In this document: positions 44,227 through 51,213 of the stretch, piece after piece
How the letters are laid out: every line of letters begins with the position of its first letter
Position numbering within the stretch: the stretch's first letter is position 1
Origin: CAZJVD01 sp964549505
Lineage (GTDB): Bacteria; Bdellovibrionota; UBA1018; CAZJVD01
Assembly: GCA_964549505.1 (NCBI GenBank)
Contig: CAZJVD010000002.1
Span: 62,001 to 126,000 of the forward strand
Reading direction: 5' to 3'
Length of the DNA stretch: 64,000 bases
Made by a program: the position numbers and the translations under genes
Notes under the pieces: model-generated
What the model was told of the DNA's origin: nothing
Databases searched by the model: none
Seen by the model: only the letters and a program-made list of their open reading frames with translations

Positions 44227-46094
44227 AAGCTCGCTACGCTTACCTCCTCACACTTTTTCTGGCCGCGCCGTTCTGGGCGCCACGCACAGCCATCGGCGGT
44301 GTGAGCACGTTTTCAGACGCCTGCGATGGCAGCGAAAAGTGGACCTTCTCTCGCTCGATCGATACGATTTGGCAAACCCATTTCAATAACTTCTTGGCCT
44401 CACGAAGCTCGATCGCACGTGGATTCTCAGAAGCAATCGACTTACGTCGCCGCGAAACGGCCACCAAAGAGAGCATGGCCTTCGGCGAGTACTGGGTCGC
44501 GCGCGCGCTTTTCAAAGCCGAGCTCTATCATATCGCCTACAACGGCTTCACAGCGATTGCTATGAAGCAACCCGATCCAACCACACAACCCGTTCAAGTT
44601 GCTGCACTTGAGTGCTTGCTAAAAATTCGCGAACTCTTTCCGAATCTAACTCTGCACCCAGAGATCATACGCGTCCTCCCCGATCTCAAGGGGACCACGA
44701 TCAAGAGCGTCCGCAACACGTTAGACAAGGCCGCGTTTCAGATTTTTCTCACGGAGCTTGGTCACGATCCAATCGAACCCGCTCGCGTAAAAGTGGCACT
44801 CTCGAGTATGAGCAAAGGCTCGCCCGAACATCGCCTGAGTCTCGGTCTTGCGGCTGCCGCCAACGGAAAAGACGACGAAGTCATTCCCGCATTGAACAGC
44901 TTTTTGGCACTCAAGACACGTCCAGAATACCTCGAGCGTTTCGTCGATCGCGCTCGGCAGGTCCTTGCGCGTTCGTACTACTCCATGGAGCAACACGATG
45001 GCGCCATTCGCGAACTCAAGCTGATCCACAAGAACTCAAATATCTTGTCGGACGCTTTAACCGAGCTCGGCTGGGCGTATCTTCAGAACGACATGCTTCG
45101 CGAAGCTATTGGTACAGCTATCAATCTGCAAACGGGTGGACTCCGTCGCACCTACAGCCCTGAGGCTTCGATGATTATGGCGATGGCTCTCAACGAACTT
45201 TGCCAGTATCCCGCATCGGTCCGTGCGATTGGTTCGTTTCGAAGGCATTACCGAGATCCGTATTTTTGGCTCGCTAGCTGGCGCGAAAAATTTGCAAACA
45301 AACGAGCTGACTTCTATTCGCTCACCCTTGAGTTTCTGAAACTCAGCGAAAAGCAGGCGCGCAGTTATAAGAAAGTTCCCTTTTCAATCGCTGCCGAATG
45401 GATGCGATCGCCGTACTTCATCGCACGCCAAGACGAAATCAATCTTCTCTTTGACGAACGCGACCGAGCACAGAAGCTTGCCGGAATTGCTGAAAAGGAA
45501 CAAGGCGAAATGGCCCACGTCCTCCTCAGCATGGTTCGGAACCTGAAAGAAGCTTTCAAGCGTGCGCAGATTCAGTTGCGCCCAGGTGAGTCGATGCCAA
45601 AGCCCCTTCTCGATGAAGTTGAAAAACTGAGAACCGAGTTTGCTAACTACCGTCGGTTCCGTCAAGCAGCTCCCGTTTGGAACCGCGTTCTCGGTACGCA
45701 TCTCGTGCAATCAGGCGAACTGGAGAAGTATCTTGTCCGCACGATCAACACAGACTTGCATCGTTTGACCCGCCAAATGCTCGATAAAGTCGAAACCGTC
45801 GCCGAAACGACGGAACTCATCGAAGTCGAAATCTACAGCGGCGCTAGCCAAGACATCATTTGGCAAAATGCTCACCCCGATTATCAAAAAATCGCGAGCG
45901 GATTTAAAAATCAGGATCAGAAAGCTGTCGATAGCTCCAAAGTCTACAAGTGGGGTTACACCAACGATGGCCTCGATGGCAGTGGTGAAATCTGGGAAGA
46001 TGAACTCGGCTCGTTCAAAGCCGATCTTCACGACAACTGCAACAACAAGGAAAAGTATCTCGCCATACAGGTTAACAAGAAGGGGGCAAATTAA
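44223..46094 (+). CDS. Periplasmic TPR-type protein, GltC/GltE-like by context
   Basis: The 623-residue protein has a signal peptide (YAYLLTLFLAAPFWAPRTAIGG). Weak TPR-like helical pairs fill most of the chain (ALTELGWAYLQNDMLREAIG and others), and a coiled-coil-prone region lies around residues 410-480. The C-terminus has a distinct motif, GLDGSGEIWEDELGSFKADL, followed by Cys. The start overlaps the barrel gene (ATGA) and the stop overlaps the next start (TAATG), so translation is coupled. Glt machines of Myxococcus contain several periplasmic TPR proteins next to the barrels; which one this matches cannot be decided from sequence alone. Confidence 0.77.
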   Translation: MKARYAYLLTLFLAAPFWAPRTAIGGVSTFSDACDGSEKWTFSRSIDTIWQTHFNNFLASRSSIARGFSEAIDLRRRETATKESMAFGEYWVARALFKAELYHIAYNGFTAIAMKQPDPTTQPVQVAALECLLKIRELFPNLTLHPEIIRVLPDLKGTTIKSVRNTLDKAAFQIFLTELGHDPIEPARVKVALSSMSKGSPEHRLSLGLAAAANGKDDEVIPALNSFLALKTRPEYLERFVDRARQVLARSYYSMEQHDGAIRELKLIHKNSNILSDALTELGWAYLQNDMLREAIGTAINLQTGGLRRTYSPEASMIMAMALNELCQYPASVRAIGSFRRHYRDPYFWLASWREKFANKRADFYSLTLEFLKLSEKQARSYKKVPFSIAAEWMRSPYFIARQDEINLLFDERDRAQKLAGIAEKEQGEMAHVLLSMVRNLKEAFKRAQIQLRPGESMPKPLLDEVEKLRTEFANYRRFRQAAPVWNRVLGTHLVQSGELEKYLVRTINTDLHRLTRQMLDKVETVAETTELIEVEIYSGASQDIIWQNAHPDYQKIASGFKNQDQKAVDSSKVYKWGYTNDGLDGSGEIWEDELGSFKADLHDNCNNKEKYLAIQVNKKGAN

Positions 46095-46600
46095 TGAATC
46101 GCTCACACTACCTTGCCCGCGATGGAAAAATTTTTGGACCGATCGACGACGCCGCTTTTGAAGGACTTCGTGTCAGCGGTGAGATCCGAACGTACAGTTG
46201 GATTTGGGACTGGAGCCTAGCGACCTGGGCACCCATCGATCCGCCGCCGCCTCCCTTGACTACGAGTACAGAGGCCGGCGCACACGAGCGCGCCCCCCGT
46301 CCCGCAGCGCAGAAGCGCTCGGTGGCACAACCGAATCGTTCGCACTGGCTTGCTGCATGCCACGACTTTCAAGGCATGGTAGCAGGAACGCTGGAGCAAG
46401 TGCACGAGCTGGGCTGTGAGTTACGCGCCCAAGGCGACATCGAAGAACCGACCTTTGGAACATCGGGCCCGGTTATACTCAATCTTTTCGACCCTAAGTC
46501 AGGCCGCTCGATCAACGTTCGCGCACAGATTCTAGGCGTTGCACGGGATCAGCGAGGATTTCACTATCGCTTGGGTTGGGACAAGAAGCCGGCCCTTTGA
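46094..46600 (+). CDS. GYF_2-domain protein with a C-terminal PilZ-like domain
   Basis: The 168-residue protein begins with a GYF_2-type module: HYLARDGKIFGPIDDAAFEG, then RTYSWIWDWSLATWAPI. This is the pattern of a peptide-binding domain with GP and W...W positions. A Pro-rich linker (DPPPPPL) and an Ala/Arg-rich stretch follow. Residues about 85-168 resemble a PilZ barrel (DFQGMVAGTLEQVHELGCEL, RDQRGFHYRLGW). GltJ of Myxococcus carries a cytoplasmic GYF domain that takes part in regulating the gliding complex. Here a GYF module is a separate soluble protein with a possible cyclic-di-GMP-type domain. It lacks a clear RxxxR motif. It is the last gene of the block. Confidence 0.75.
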   Translation: MNRSHYLARDGKIFGPIDDAAFEGLRVSGEIRTYSWIWDWSLATWAPIDPPPPPLTTSTEAGAHERAPRPAAQKRSVAQPNRSHWLAACHDFQGMVAGTLEQVHELGCELRAQGDIEEPTFGTSGPVILNLFDPKSGRSINVRAQILGVARDQRGFHYRLGWDKKPAL

Positions 46601-46607
46601 GGCCAGA

Positions 46608-47546
46608 TTAAAATCGGAAAACGATCCCGGCGCCCGCGAACAGTCCATTCATCGAGATTGAAATCGCTGCATACTGGCTGCCACTTCGAAAGACTTCGCT
46701 ACCATTTCCGGCGACGACCGGGACACTTTCGGATGTTGTTAGAACACGATAACCCAATTCACTCGTCAAGCCGAACGACGGCGTGAGATACCACTGAAAC
46801 CCTCCGGATAAGAGTCCGGTAACAGCCGAGGATTCGTAAACGGTCTCGTTCGGTTCGTCACGACTGAGTGCTACAGAGGCAAACTGGGTGTTGTACGCCA
46901 TGCCCGCGTATCCCGAAAAAAACACTGAGAGATCCGATTCGAGAAAGCGCTCCCAAACCAGTCCACCCATCACCGGCGTACTCGACGCACTAAACTGAAA
47001 CACGTCATTCGCGCTCGGAGACTGAACCGTCGAAACCTTCCGAATATGATCCACACGAAAGGCGATCGACCATTCGGTCGAGATCGGAATGTGAAAATCC
47101 CCACCGAAGTAGTACCCAACCGTCGAATCCTCGAAACCCGCCACCTGCGCAGCATCTTTCATTTGAAAGAAAGCACCCCCGCCAAATATCCTGAGCTCCG
47201 CTGCAGAATCCGTGATCACGGTCTCGCGTTTGGACTTGTCCGATTTTTCTTGAAGAGCCGAAGCCTGCGTTTCGACTTCCATCATGTCAGGCGCTTGCTC
47301 AAGACGAAGAGCCTCACCGAGTACCCACCCCAACGTACCGTCGGATAGCTTGACCTTATAAAAGCCAGCCGTCGGAAGATTGCTCACAGCAAGGGTCGAA
47401 CCCTTTGCGAGTTTTGTGATGACGTCGCTCATCGCCGTGGGTTGAGTATGCACGGGCGTCTCATCCATCTCCACATGACCCACACGCGCGGCGAACACAG
47501 GGGCAGTCAAGAAAACCCCGACCGCGAACAGAAACACAAGTTTCAT
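46608..47546 (-). CDS. SH3-domain plus outer-membrane beta-barrel protein
   Basis: This 312-residue protein has a signal peptide ending FAARVGH. A bacterial SH3 domain (about residues 25-80: VHTQPTAMSDVITKLAKGST and FYKVKLSDGTLGWVLGEAL) probably binds peptidoglycan. The C-terminal 190 residues show alternating hydrophobic/aromatic strands ending in a terminal Phe (AGIVFRF), as expected for an outer-membrane barrel. Such a protein could tie the outer membrane to the cell wall. It converges on the GYF-PilZ-like gene and overlaps the M23 peptidase gene upstream by four bases, so the two form an operon. Confidence 0.8.
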   Translation of the reverse strand: MKLVFLFAVGVFLTAPVFAARVGHVEMDETPVHTQPTAMSDVITKLAKGSTLAVSNLPTAGFYKVKLSDGTLGWVLGEALRLEQAPDMMEVETQASALQEKSDKSKRETVITDSAAELRIFGGGAFFQMKDAAQVAGFEDSTVGYYFGGDFHIPISTEWSIAFRVDHIRKVSTVQSPSANDVFQFSASSTPVMGGLVWERFLESDLSVFFSGYAGMAYNTQFASVALSRDEPNETVYESSAVTGLLSGGFQWYLTPSFGLTSELGYRVLTTSESVPVVAGNGSEVFRSGSQYAAISISMNGLFAGAGIVFRF

Positions 47547-48526
47547 TCGCTAAAAACCCTTGTCAGGTCAGACGGATTGAAACTGTCGTGATTCCCGCTG
47601 GATGCAAAGACGGCTCCCCAATGCAGATGCGGACCGTTCACACGTCCCGTCTTTCCCGCGAGCCCGAGAAGCTGGTCGCGAGTCACACGATCCCCTTTTT
47701 TCACACGCAGCTTCGACAAATGAGCGTAAAGAGTCATGAGACCAAGTCCATGATCCAAAATAACCGTTTTACCCGTGAAGTAGAGACTCTTTGCTAAAAC
47801 GACAGTCCCCGCTTCGGGCGCACGAATCGGCGTTCCCACACCTGCCTTCAGGTCCAATCCCTTATGAAAGCCGCGCGTCTCACCATTGTACGTTCGCTTC
47901 GTACCAAACGGGCTCGTGACAGCACTCGCAATCGGTAAGAGAAAATTACCCTTCCATAGCTTCTCCGCCGAGATCGTACGATACACTTCGCCTAATTCTC
48001 GATTCTCACGTTGGATACGCGCCATGGCTTTCGCTGGAGGATTGACCATCTTGGGATCGACCTGCAGGGACTCCGAAGCATAACCTCCCGGTTGAACGAC
48101 GACCGGCACCGTCCACTTCTTCTTCGAAGAAAAAAAGCCGCCTTCGGTCAGCTGAATGGTGAGTTCGTACTCGCCGGGAGCTGTGTCGAGCGGAACGACG
48201 CATAGACCACCCCACTGAACCTCAGCACCGGCCTTGGTCGACGTGTCGCGGAAGAGTTTGACCTCTTTACCGGCGAACGTACCGATAAAATTTTCAGGCG
48301 ACCAAGCCCCCTCGGGTGGTCGAAACTTGACGACCACAAGGGAACCGTCAACAACCTGCGAGCTTGAAAGCGAAACAGGTCCCAGCGAGGCGTTCGCATC
48401 CGGTGACCCTGGGGTCATTCGCCCCGTCGAACACGCTGAACCGAAGAAAAACGCAGCCGCCAACCACGTCGCCGGGGAGAAGTATCCTCTAATAAAGCTA
48501 AAGCGCCTCGATCTCGCGTTGCCCAT
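47543..48526 (-). CDS. M23-family (LytM) peptidoglycan endopeptidase, lipoprotein
   Basis: The protein (327 residues) begins with a basic head and a hydrophobic stretch ending FGSACSTG, a likely lipobox. The N-terminal part holds a beta-rich domain. The C-terminal M23 domain retains its zinc ligands: HKGLD (His and Asp) and HLHW, with the core sequence SPFGTKR before them and YAHLSK between. It should therefore be an active endopeptidase cutting peptide cross-links, unlike the EnvC homologue in this window. It overlaps xseA upstream by 29 bases and the SH3-barrel gene downstream by four. Confidence 0.9.
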   Translation of the reverse strand: MGNARSRRFSFIRGYFSPATWLAAAFFFGSACSTGRMTPGSPDANASLGPVSLSSSQVVDGSLVVVKFRPPEGAWSPENFIGTFAGKEVKLFRDTSTKAGAEVQWGGLCVVPLDTAPGEYELTIQLTEGGFFSSKKKWTVPVVVQPGGYASESLQVDPKMVNPPAKAMARIQRENRELGEVYRTISAEKLWKGNFLLPIASAVTSPFGTKRTYNGETRGFHKGLDLKAGVGTPIRAPEAGTVVLAKSLYFTGKTVILDHGLGLMTLYAHLSKLRVKKGDRVTRDQLLGLAGKTGRVNGPHLHWGAVFASSGNHDSFNPSDLTRVFSE

Positions 48527-49694
48527 CCTTAAAGATCATCCGGTACTTTTGGCCGCGAATCAACTGAGGTGCTGAAACCACAACCTTCGACGTGGGAGAG
48601 CTTTCACGCACCACGACGTAGCCTCGCTCTAGCACCTTGTAAGGACCCAGATACTCAAGACTGGTTTCGAGAGCCTTCCATCGATCGAAAAACGACTCAT
48701 ACTGATGCACGAATGCAGTTTCAAAGCGAGCGATCCACTCGTCGAGGCGCTGAACCCGATCCCGAACCAGCTGAAACGGACTTCGCAACCGGAGAGTGAG
48801 TTGATTTACGCGTTCGCGTTCTCGCTCGATCTGTATTCGAACGGCTTGGGCGATGCGACTGTCCCAATCACTCAAGCGATGAGCCATCAGAGACCAGCCT
48901 TGCGTGAGAATTTCCGCAGCTGCCGAAGGTGTCGGCGCCCGCAGGTCGGCTACAAAGTCGGCAATTGTAAAATCCGTTTCATGCCCGACTGCTGAGATGA
49001 CGGGAACAGGACTCGCAGCAATCGCACGCGCGAGCGCCTCGTCGTTAAAAGGCCAGAGATCCTCGAAACTTCCGCCCCCGCGAGCCAACACGACTACATC
49101 ACCCAGCCCGGTTCTTGCCACGCGTGCGAGCGCTTCGATCACCATTCGCGAAGCTGTATCGCCTTGAACGGCGACAGGAATGACTTGCAGACTGAGATGC
49201 GGAGCACGCCTCTGAAAGATGCTCACAATATCTTGAAGAACGGCACCCGTTGGCGACGTGATCACGACCACGCGTGAAGGGTACGCGGGTAGAATGCGCT
49301 TTCGTGTGGCATCGAACAAGCCCTCGGTCTCAAGCTTGCGTTTGAGTTCTTCGAACGCCTTGAAAAGATCGCCGACGCCGGCAGGCTCGAGTGTGTCCAC
49401 AACGAGCTGGTACGTTCCACGCGGAGGATAAACCGATAAGCGTCCGACGGCGAAGACATCCATACCGTCCTTGAGCTCAAAGCGAAGACGTTTTCGGACA
49501 ATCCCAAACCAGGCCGCTGAAAGCGAAGCCTCACTGTCCTTAATGGAAAAATAGGCGTGACCCTGCGCAGAGACTTTCACGTTCGAAAGCTCTCCGCGCA
49601 CTTTGACCTGGTTAAAAGCAGGTTCAAGAAGTGAGCGGATCAGGGCTGTGATCTGCGTGACCGTCTGAAACGATTGTACTTCCAGGTGCTCCAC
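48498..49694 (-). CDS. xseA: Exodeoxyribonuclease VII large subunit
   Basis: The 398-residue protein has the N-terminal OB fold (VKVRGELSNVKVSAQGHAYF, FSIKDSEASLSAAWFG) and the catalytic-domain motifs TSPTGAVLQDIVSIFQRR, ARGGGSFEDLWPFNDE and VGHETDFTIADFVADLRAPTP. The coiled-coil C-terminus is shorter than in E. coli XseA, as in many bacteria. It degrades single-stranded DNA with the small subunit XseB, for which no gene is seen in the window. The start is a GTG at 49694 with no strong ribosome site. A downstream start is possible. Confidence 0.93.
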   Translation of the reverse strand: MEHLEVQSFQTVTQITALIRSLLEPAFNQVKVRGELSNVKVSAQGHAYFSIKDSEASLSAAWFGIVRKRLRFELKDGMDVFAVGRLSVYPPRGTYQLVVDTLEPAGVGDLFKAFEELKRKLETEGLFDATRKRILPAYPSRVVVITSPTGAVLQDIVSIFQRRAPHLSLQVIPVAVQGDTASRMVIEALARVARTGLGDVVVLARGGGSFEDLWPFNDEALARAIAASPVPVISAVGHETDFTIADFVADLRAPTPSAAAEILTQGWSLMAHRLSDWDSRIAQAVRIQIERERERVNQLTLRLRSPFQLVRDRVQRLDEWIARFETAFVHQYESFFDRWKALETSLEYLGPYKVLERGYVVVRESSPTSKVVVSAPQLIRGQKYRMIFKDGQREIEAL

Positions 49695-49955
49695 CGCTCG
49701 AGATCATGGTGGGAACGTCGCACGGAATCAAGCCCAAATCCGCTCCTTCCTGAACGCGACCCGAGCCTGCATCGAACATGCCGCGTTCGGGTGTCCTCTT
49801 TTTCACCGACAGAAACATGACCTCGAGGAGAAAACTCACAACGACGTACTCGGTCCGTGTCGCATCAGCCGTAAAACCCGCGCGATACGCCTCCTTCGAT
49901 AGTTCTGACGATGGCACTGCGTTTGCTGTGCTTCATGCCAAAGGAGAACATCATT
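49695..49955. promoter_or_regulatory. Divergent spacer between xseA and the Arg/Asp/Tyr-rich gene
   Basis: Promoters for xseA (minus) and the gene at 49956 (plus) should lie in these 261 bases. I see no convincing gene or motif here except the AAGGAG ribosome site at 49941-49946. Confidence 0.3.
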
Positions 49956-50558
49956 ATGCGTTCCAAGAAACAAAACAGCCATCGCGCTCCAGCAAGCCGG
50001 AGCAGCCGCACCACGCATGGAAGCAGTTCCAACTCGCGTGATACCCGTGGCACCCCCCGCGGTACTCACGATGTCCGTAATACCCGTAATACCCATGATG
50101 CTATTGACATGCGCGAACCCCGTAGCCGAGGTCCCGTTCAGAACGTCAGTGGGCGTGAACGTTGGTTACAAGGAAACTACGATCAACACCCTGACTCTCG
50201 TTATTCGCGCGGTTACGATAAAACGCCCTATCCCTATGGCAACCCCTATGCTGATCCGTATACCGATCGATTTGATCGGTATAGCCGAGATTACGATCGC
50301 GAAGATCGTCGCTACAGCAGCTCTCAACAACCACGCGACGAGAGTCGATTCGACCGCGAGAGTCTCAGCGGTACAGACGACTACGAACAACAACATGAGA
50401 TGAACGCTGGTCAGCACGATAACGAACAGGATCAAGACGATTACCGTTTTAATAACGGTCGCAATGAAGACGAAATCGATGACCGAGACTATCCGGTAGA
50501 GTCGAGACGCAGAACTGGACGTAGGTCCGATCGCGATTCCTCGTCACGACGCTATTAA
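49956..50558 (+). CDS. Low-complexity, disordered Arg/Asp/Tyr/Ser-rich protein
   Basis: The start is taken at the ATG at 49956, nine bases after AAGGAG; longer in-frame versions lack a site. The product (200 residues) has no hydrophobic core. The N-terminal third is basic and rich in Ser/Arg/His/Thr (THGSSSNSRDTRGTPRG). The middle is Tyr/Arg/Asp-rich with YSRGYD, YSRDYDRED and similar repeats, followed by a Gln/Asn/Glu/Asp-rich stretch and a basic end SSSRRY. Such composition is typical of intrinsically disordered, RNA-binding or condensate-forming proteins. No family is recognised. It is followed by a strong hairpin, so it appears to be a single-gene transcription unit. Confidence 0.62.
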   Translation: MRSKKQNSHRAPASRSSRTTHGSSSNSRDTRGTPRGTHDVRNTRNTHDAIDMREPRSRGPVQNVSGRERWLQGNYDQHPDSRYSRGYDKTPYPYGNPYADPYTDRFDRYSRDYDREDRRYSSSQQPRDESRFDRESLSGTDDYEQQHEMNAGQHDNEQDQDDYRFNNGRNEDEIDDRDYPVESRRRTGRRSDRDSSSRRY

Positions 50559-50569
50559 CAAGCGAAACA

Positions 50570-50621
50570 CCCCATGAACTTTGAGAGCAGTGTGCAAACA
50601 CAGTTCACAAAGTTCATGGGG
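50570..50621 (+). terminator. Hairpin with 14-bp perfect stem between the disordered-protein gene and ppa
   Basis: The arms 50570-50583 and 50608-50621 are exactly complementary (CCCCATGAACTTTG and its reverse complement), with a 24-base loop that contains its own small TGTG/CACA hairpin. A short pyrimidine run, TCCTTTT, follows. This fits an intrinsic terminator 12 bases after the upstream stop. The structure also ends about ten bases before the ribosome site of ppa, so it could act as an attenuator for that gene. Confidence 0.72.
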
Positions 50622-50641
50622 TCCTTTTACAAGGAGCATAC

Positions 50642-51178
50642 ATGCATCCCTGGCACGATATCGATCCCGGACAAGCCATCCCCGAAGAGATGACCGTCTT
50701 TGTTGAAGTCCCGATGGGCTCGCGTGCAAAATACTCCATCGACAAGAAGACAGGTCTACTCGAACTGAAGTCTTTCTTACGCAGTGAGGAGCCTTATCCT
50801 TTCAACTACGGATTCATCCCACAGACTGTGAGTGATGATACGGAAGCATTGGACGTGATCATCCTTTCTCCAGGGCCGATTATTCCGTGGACGATCTTAA
50901 CGGTTCGGGTCGTTGGAGCGATCGAGCTTTGGTACCCCAAGAAAGAATATGAAACCAAGATCGTGACGGTCGAAGTTCACGATCAAGACTACGATCATGT
51001 ACACGAGATGACCGATCTATCATCCTCTCTGCTCACTGGAATGACGGGCTTCTTCGAATCCTTTCGGTCGGCTGAACACTCCGGACTTCAAGTCAAACAG
51101 ATACTCGACAGGCGACGCGCCGAAATCACGGTCACGCATGCCCTACGTGAGTACGAAAAACTCTTCTTAGCGGCCTGA
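50642..51178 (+). CDS. ppa: Family I inorganic pyrophosphatase, divergent
   Basis: The 178-residue protein has the family I fold signatures FVEVPMGSRAKYSIDKKTG, YPFNYGFIPQT and ALDVIILSPGPI. It would hydrolyse pyrophosphate in the cytoplasm. The usual metal-binding signature D-x-D-x-x-D reads D-T-E-A-L-D here, so the central Asp is Glu. The acidic pair near residue 100 of the E. coli enzyme (Asp97, Asp102) appears as Pro and Glu in WYPKKEYETK, and Glu31 and Arg43 appear as Ser. Several active-site changes at once suggest altered metal use or activity. The start follows AAGGAG by about five bases. Confidence 0.83.
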   Translation: MHPWHDIDPGQAIPEEMTVFVEVPMGSRAKYSIDKKTGLLELKSFLRSEEPYPFNYGFIPQTVSDDTEALDVIILSPGPIIPWTILTVRVVGAIELWYPKKEYETKIVTVEVHDQDYDHVHEMTDLSSSLLTGMTGFFESFRSAEHSGLQVKQILDRRRAEITVTHALREYEKLFLAA

Positions 51179-51213
51179 GCACCCCGGGGCGAGCATTAAA
51201 CCGTTCGTGAGTG

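Noticed and set aside
49624..49917. 97-codon minus-strand frame upstream of xseA, considered as xseB
   Set aside because: The product does not show the XseB pattern of a short acidic helical protein, and it overlaps the xseA N-terminus in another frame.
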